From assembly GCA_052388455.1 (NCBI GenBank), contig JBQTIA010000014.1, forward strand, positions 1 through 40,112: a stretch of DNA of 40,112 nucleotides, written 5' to 3'. The notes under the pieces are model-generated. The model was given only the letters and a program-made list of their open reading frames with translations, was not told the origin of the DNA and ran no database searches. The position numbers and the translations under genes are program-made. Each line of letters begins with the position of its first letter. Position 1 is the first letter of the stretch. This DNA is from CAZSNH01 sp052388455. GTDB taxonomy: Bacteria > Pseudomonadota > Alphaproteobacteria > Rhizobiales > Hyphomicrobiaceae. Positions 36,449 through 40,112 of this stretch are shown here, piece by piece.

Positions 36449-36523
36449 CTAGTGTCCTTTCGATCGCGAAGTCCCTACGGAGCGTGCGGAACAATGTGAG
36501 GGACTTCGCGATCGGGACACCAG
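36449..36523. repeat. Long inverted repeat B, CTAGTGTCC...GGACACCAG
   Basis: The left arm (36449-36476: CTAGTGTCC, then CGATCGCGAAGTCCCT) pairs with 36499-36523 (AGGGACTTCGCGATCG, then GGACACCAG) with two small differences. It shares with repeat A the CTAGTGT end and the CGAAGTCC inner end, so the two belong to one family. It lies 27 bases beyond the gcrA stop codon. Confidence 0.88.
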
Positions 36524-36550
36524 CCCCCGCTGAGGTATTTTTTAGCCCGA

Positions 36551-37111
36551 TCAGACGTCGACCGACTGCTTGCTACCCGGCACGGCCTGCCCCGACGCTT
36601 CGAGGGCGGGGAGGCGCGGCTCGGTCAGATCGCGCTCGCGGCGCTTGACCTGCGGCGGCTGGAAGGCGCGCCGGGCGTGGAATTCGCAATAGGGAAGGTT
36701 GCCGATCTTGGTCTTGCCGCAGAAATGGAAGTCGGCCATCTGCGGATCGCCGATCGGCCAGCGGCAGCTGCATTCGACGAGCGTCTGGATCGACTTGCGC
36801 TCGGCCATCGGGATGTCCAGTTCCTCCACCGACGCTGTGAACGGCTCGGCTTCGGGCTGGTAGAGCGCGCGGAGAGTCGGATTGCCGACGGTGGCAAAGC
36901 GGGCCTTGGCCATCCGCTTGGCGACGCGCTGGCGCGGCCGATGAGATTTCATCCGCGAGGTGGTGGCCCGGCCGGACAGACCCAGCCGATGCACCTTGCC
37001 GATCACCGCGTTGCGCGTCACGCTGCCCAGCCGGCCGGCGATCTGGCTGGCACTCAGCCCTTCCGCCCACAGCTTTTTCAACAGCTCGACGCGCTCGTCG
37101 TTCCAGGCCAT
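36551..37111 (-). CDS. gcrA: GcrA cell-cycle regulator
   Basis: GcrA is an alphaproteobacterial transcription factor that works with sigma-70 at methylated GANTC promoters to time the cell cycle. The 186-residue product starts MAWNDERVELLKKLWAEGLSASQIAGRLGSVTRNAVIGKVHRLGL, the conserved DNA-binding domain. It ends with the sigma-binding region CSCRWPIGDPQMADFHFCGKTKIGNLPYCEFHARRAFQP (about 112-151). The ATG at 37111 is set by the family N-terminus. The long spacer upstream (586 bases to argD) must hold its promoter. Its presence is strong evidence for an alphaproteobacterial host. Confidence 0.95.
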   Translation of the reverse strand: MAWNDERVELLKKLWAEGLSASQIAGRLGSVTRNAVIGKVHRLGLSGRATTSRMKSHRPRQRVAKRMAKARFATVGNPTLRALYQPEAEPFTASVEELDIPMAERKSIQTLVECSCRWPIGDPQMADFHFCGKTKIGNLPYCEFHARRAFQPPQVKRRERDLTEPRLPALEASGQAVPGSKQSVDV

Positions 37112-37604
37112 CCTCGTCACTCCTTGCAATAGACCGCGATGGACCGCGCCCGGCGGGCGCAGACCGACCAACGGCGGATGGGGCAGCGGCGCGTCGAACG
37201 ACGGCGCGGCGACGCTGACGGCATCTCGCCGGCGACAAACGCTTCACATTCTGAAAACGCAGACTGACTGCACGCTCTACTCAGCTCGGCCCGACCTCGG
37301 CGCGCCCCGACGGGGGCGGGCTTGGCCCAGGCTGGTCCCGACAGGGGACCGCTCGGCGTGCGGATGCGGCAGACATACTCGGGTCGCGCAACAGGCGACA
37401 TGTCGTGTCCGCAGAGCCAGAACCTACCGCATCTGGTTTTCCCACCACAAGCTGCGGAATGTTCGGCGCATGGCATTGACAGGGGACACGTGTCGCCTCG
37501 GCCACAACGTGATTCGTGGGGATGATGCGCAACTCGAGCTTGGCTGTGGCCTTCCGGGCGCAGGACGGAGCGGCTCCAGCCGAAGTCGTCTCGTGCGGCA
37601 TCGC
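37112..37604. other. Intergenic region between gcrA and argD
   Basis: About 490 bases without a supportable gene; overlapping open frames on both strands have no family-like sequence. It contains the short perfect palindrome GACACGTGTC (37485-37494), preceded by TTGACA at 37476-37481. An unrecognised small RNA is possible but nothing in the sequence identifies one. Confidence 0.4.
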
Positions 37605-37634
37605 GTTGACAGGTCAACGAACACTGCGTATCGC
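37605..37634 (+). promoter_or_regulatory. Candidate argD promoter with operator-like palindrome
   Basis: TTGACA (37606-37611), 17 bases, then TATCGC (37629-37634) form a good sigma-70-like promoter. The -35 box is embedded in GTTGAC-AG-GTCAAC (37605-37618), a perfect 6-2-6 palindrome that could bind a repressor. Transcription would start near 37641. Confidence 0.5.
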
Positions 37635-37648
37635 ATTCTCCGTCGCTG

Positions 37649-37671
37649 GCCGCCGTCGAGGCGGCTTTTTT
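37649..37671 (+). terminator. Terminator-like hairpin in the argD leader
   Basis: GCCGCC-GTCGA-GGCGGC is followed by six Ts, a textbook rho-independent terminator on the plus strand. It lies between the candidate promoter and the argD start 27 bases later. It either ends an upstream transcript or works as an attenuator for argD. Confidence 0.75.
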
Positions 37672-37697
37672 GATTTTTGGGATGAGGATTGGGCGCC

Positions 37698-38957
37698 GTG
37701 TCCAAGCCTTCGCCGACCAAGCCACCGCCCGTGACGCCCATCCAGCCGGCTCGACCGTCGCCGCCGGCGGTGATGGGCACCTACGCACGCCAGGACATCG
37801 TCTTCGCCCGCGGCGAGGGCGCCTGGCTCGTTGCTACAACCGGCGAGCGCTACCTCGACTTCGGGTCCGGCGTGGCTGTCAACGCCCTGGGACACGCCCA
37901 TCCCCGCCTCGTCGCGGCCCTCGCCGCCCAGGCCGAGAAGCTGTGGCACACCTCGAACCTCTATCGCGTCGGCGGCCAGGAACGGCTCGCGCGCCGGCTC
38001 GGTGAGGCGACGTTCGCGGAGCGGGTCTTCTTCTGCAATTCCGGTGCGGAGGCGTGCGAAGGCGCGGTGAAGACCGCCCGCCGGTTCCACTTTGCCGAGG
38101 GCCGGCCGGAACGCTGGCGGATCATCACCTTCCAGGGCGCCTTCCACGGCCGCACGCTGGCCATGATCGCCGCCGGCGGCAATGCCAAGTATCTCGAAGG
38201 GTTCGGCACCCCCGCCGACGGCTTCGACGTGCTGCCGTTCGGCGACCACGCTGTGCTCGAAGCGGCCATCGGCCCCGAGACGGCGGCCATCATGGTCGAG
38301 CCGGTCCAGGGCGAGGGCGGCGTGCGCGTCGTGCCAACGCAGTGCCTGCGCGGACTGCGCGAGCTGGCGGACCGGCACGGCCTGCTGCTGATCTTCGACG
38401 AGGTGCAGAGCGGCATGGGCCGCACGGGCAAGCTCTTCGCCTACGAATGGGCCGGCGTCACCCCCGACATCCTGGCCGCCGCAAAGGGGCTCGGCGGGGG
38501 CTTCCCGGTCGGCGCGGTGCTGGCCACCGCCGAGGCCGCCAAGGGCATGGTGCCCGGCACGCACGGGTCGACGTTCGGCGGCAATCCGCTGGCGATGGCG
38601 GTGGCCGACGCCGTGCTCGACGTGATGCTGGAGCCGGGCTTTCTCGACGAGGTTCAGACGAAAGCGCTGCAGCTCAAGCAGGGACTGGCGGAGCTGCAGG
38701 ACCGTTTTCCGCTGCACGTCGAGGAGGTTCGCGGCCAGGGGCTGCTTGCCGGACTGAAGCTCAAAGCATCGACACCGGCGGCCGAGGTGGTCAAAGCCTG
38801 TCTCGCCGAAAGGCTGCTCGTCGTTTCGGCGGCGGAGAATGTCGTGCGCATCCTGCCGCCTCTGGTCGCCAGCGCCGAAGAGCTGGCGGCCGGCATCGAC
38901 CGCCTCGGCAAGGCACTCGGCAGCCTTGCGAAACCCGCCGCCCCGGCAAAATCCTGA
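37698..38957 (+). CDS. argD: Acetylornithine aminotransferase
   Basis: ArgD is a class III PLP aminotransferase of arginine synthesis, converting N-acetylglutamate semialdehyde to N-acetylornithine. From the GTG at 37698 the product is 419 residues. GTYARQDIVFARGEGAWLVATTGERYLDFGSGVAVNALGHAHP opens the conserved region, FCNSGAEACEGAVKTAR binds the PLP phosphate, LLLIFDEVQSGMGRTGKLFAYE holds the cofactor Asp, and ILAAAKGLGGGFPVGAV holds the PLP lysine. The start is uncertain: an ATG at 37773 would give 394 residues, closer to the usual length, while GTG 37698 has GATGAGGA upstream. It is followed 35 bases later by argF. Confidence 0.92.
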   Translation: MSKPSPTKPPPVTPIQPARPSPPAVMGTYARQDIVFARGEGAWLVATTGERYLDFGSGVAVNALGHAHPRLVAALAAQAEKLWHTSNLYRVGGQERLARRLGEATFAERVFFCNSGAEACEGAVKTARRFHFAEGRPERWRIITFQGAFHGRTLAMIAAGGNAKYLEGFGTPADGFDVLPFGDHAVLEAAIGPETAAIMVEPVQGEGGVRVVPTQCLRGLRELADRHGLLLIFDEVQSGMGRTGKLFAYEWAGVTPDILAAAKGLGGGFPVGAVLATAEAAKGMVPGTHGSTFGGNPLAMAVADAVLDVMLEPGFLDEVQTKALQLKQGLAELQDRFPLHVEEVRGQGLLAGLKLKASTPAAEVVKACLAERLLVVSAAENVVRILPPLVASAEELAAGIDRLGKALGSLAKPAAPAKS

Positions 38958-38992
38958 TCCCCAACACCGACAGACGGAGCTGGCCCCGCGCC

Positions 38993-39928
38993 ATGGCCGA
39001 CATTTCATCCCCGCGACATTTCCTCGATCTCGACCAGCTCGACGCCTCGACGCTGAGGCGGATCATCGATGCCGCCCACGATCTCAAGCGGGCCGGCCGG
39101 CGTGCGCCCGCCAGGCATCGTCCCAAGTCCATCGAGGACAAGGTGCTGGCGATGATTTTCGAAAAGCCGTCGACCCGCACGCGCATCTCGTTCGACGTCG
39201 CCATGCGCCAGCTCGGCGGCGAGACCATCACGCTCAACCACACCGACCTGCAACTGGGCCGCGGCGAGAGCATCGCCGACACCGCGCGGGTGATGTCGCG
39301 CTACGTCGATGCGATCATGATCCGCGCCAACTCTCACCTGACGCTCGAACAGCTGGCGAGCCACGCCAGCGTTCCCGTGATCAACGGGCTGACCGATCGG
39401 ACGCACCCCTGCCAGGTCATGGCCGACGTGATGACCTTCGAGGAGCACCTCGGACCGATCAAGGGCCGCACGGTGGCCTGGATCGGCGACGGCAACAACG
39501 TCGCCGCCTCGTGGATGCACGCCGCGGCAAGGTTCGGCTTTTCGCTGCATCTCGCCTGCCCCGACGAACTGCGACCTGAAGCCGAGGTGATCGACTGGGC
39601 GCGGCGCGAGAAGGCCGGGATCACGCTCACTGACGATCCGGCCAAGGCGGTGCGGGGTGCCGACTGCGTGGTGACCGACACCTGGGTCTCCATGGGGCAG
39701 ACGGACGCCGCCCGGCGGAAAAAGCTGCTGAAGCCTTATGCCGTCGACGCCAAGCTGATGGGCAAGGCGGCCAAGGGAGCGATTTTCATGCACTGCCTGC
39801 CAGCCTACCGCGGTCACGAGGTTTCCGAGGAAGTGCTGGAGGGCCCCCAGTCGGTGGTGTTCGACGAGGCCGAAAACCGGCTGCACGCCCAGAAGGCCAT
39901 TCTCGCCTGGTGCCTGGGCGCGCCCTAG
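38993..39928 (+). CDS. argF: Ornithine carbamoyltransferase
   Basis: ArgF makes citrulline from ornithine and carbamoyl phosphate. The 311-residue product has the carbamoyl phosphate motif EKPSTRTRISFDVAMRQLGG (about 58-77), HPCQVMADVMTFEEHLG, the ornithine-binding SMGQTD region, and the catalytic FMHCLPAYRGHEV. Length is standard for the family. The argD-argF pair is a common alphaproteobacterial arginine operon. Confidence 0.95.
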   Translation: MADISSPRHFLDLDQLDASTLRRIIDAAHDLKRAGRRAPARHRPKSIEDKVLAMIFEKPSTRTRISFDVAMRQLGGETITLNHTDLQLGRGESIADTARVMSRYVDAIMIRANSHLTLEQLASHASVPVINGLTDRTHPCQVMADVMTFEEHLGPIKGRTVAWIGDGNNVAASWMHAAARFGFSLHLACPDELRPEAEVIDWARREKAGITLTDDPAKAVRGADCVVTDTWVSMGQTDAARRKKLLKPYAVDAKLMGKAAKGAIFMHCLPAYRGHEVSEEVLEGPQSVVFDEAENRLHAQKAILAWCLGAP

Positions 39929-39962
39929 CCCGACCTATGCACCAGAACACGGCCGCGACGGA

Positions 39963-40081
39963 GGTGAATTTGGCGGTACGCTAGGAGAAGCGCGCAGTTC
40001 GATGCCGTCGCATCGGACAAGCGTTTCGACGCCGCGTGGCGTCAAATTCACCCCGCCCGTCTTGGCGAAGCCAAGCTTCGC
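39963..40081. repeat. Inverted repeats after argF at the window edge
   Basis: GGTGAATTTGGC (39963-39974) pairs, with one mismatch, with GTCAAATTCACC (40041-40052). A second perfect hairpin, GCGAAGC-CAA-GCTTCGC, lies at 40065-40081. No gene is seen in the last 184 bases. These may be part of a structure or repeat that continues outside the window. Confidence 0.5.
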
Positions 40082-40112
40082 TTGGACAGGGTCGCACGCC
40101 CGTGGCCGCCCA

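Larger units (their letters stand above)
36137..36550. other. 414-base gap between DUF2147 gene and gcrA, holding two long inverted repeats
   Basis: No coding region is supported here. About half the interval is taken up by the two inverted repeats at 36358-36435 and 36449-36523. The DUF2147 promoter must also lie here, but I see no clear boxes. Confidence 0.6.

Noticed and set aside
37485..37494. GACACGTGTC with upstream TTGACA as a second promoter/operator
   Set aside because: No plausible -10 box lies at the right distance and no gene or RNA begins downstream, so it is only mentioned in the intergenic entry.
37117..37788. 223-codon minus-strand frame in the gcrA-argD spacer
   Set aside because: It overlaps the argD start and terminator hairpin, is rich in Arg, Cys and Ser without pattern, and has no ribosome site.

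Overview
The window is GC-rich alphaproteobacterial DNA, most likely from a serine-cycle methylotroph of the Hyphomicrobiales (Hyphomicrobium-like). The evidence is a gcrA cell-cycle regulator, HisG of the short HisZ-dependent type, alphaproteobacterial-type HisS, a serine-cycle gene block and an acyl-CoA dehydrogenase of the methylsuccinyl-CoA (ethylmalonyl-CoA pathway) type. Species-level assignment is inference.

Left part (1-4.8 kb): the first 122 bases, read on the minus strand, are the 5' end of a group II intron, apparently class C, sitting directly behind the rho-independent terminator of mscL. Then come a two-subunit sodium/solute symporter (DUF4212 plus SLC5-like permease), a proline iminopeptidase overlapping it by 4 bp, and a LuxR-type regulator whose receiver has lost its phospho-acceptor aspartate.

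Serine-cycle block (5.1-12.7 kb, plus strand): sgaA, mcl, mtkA, mtkB and ppc. Together they transaminate glyoxylate with serine, carboxylate PEP, activate malate to malyl-CoA and split it to acetyl-CoA and glyoxylate. hprA, mtdA and fch are not here. The spacers carry a dispersed palindrome family (core GTCAGACCC-N3-GGGTCTGAC). It recurs between hisZ and hisS and behind the methylsuccinyl-CoA dehydrogenase gene, giving eight copies in two forms.

Middle (12.8-28.7 kb): hisS-hisZ-hisG on the minus strand; a cupin/JmjC-like plus GNAT-like pair; tex, interrupted by an in-frame amber codon; a small membrane protein; and a glycolate oxidase operon glcD-glcE-glcF followed by a metallophosphoesterase, with a divergent LysR gene. 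A BrkB-family membrane protein follows. Glycolate oxidase makes glyoxylate, the acceptor that SgaA uses.

Right part (29-40 kb): a proline-rich protein with a helix-hairpin-helix-like domain, the acyl-CoA dehydrogenase (probable mcd), a VapBC-type toxin-antitoxin pair with a perfect operator-like palindrome, ubiB, a DUF2147 exported protein, two adjacent long inverted repeats of a second family, gcrA, and argD-argF preceded by a promoter-like segment and a terminator-like hairpin.

The most noteworthy signals are the two palindromic repeat families, the group II intron edge, the broken tex and the phosphorylation-dead regulator next to the serine-cycle genes.
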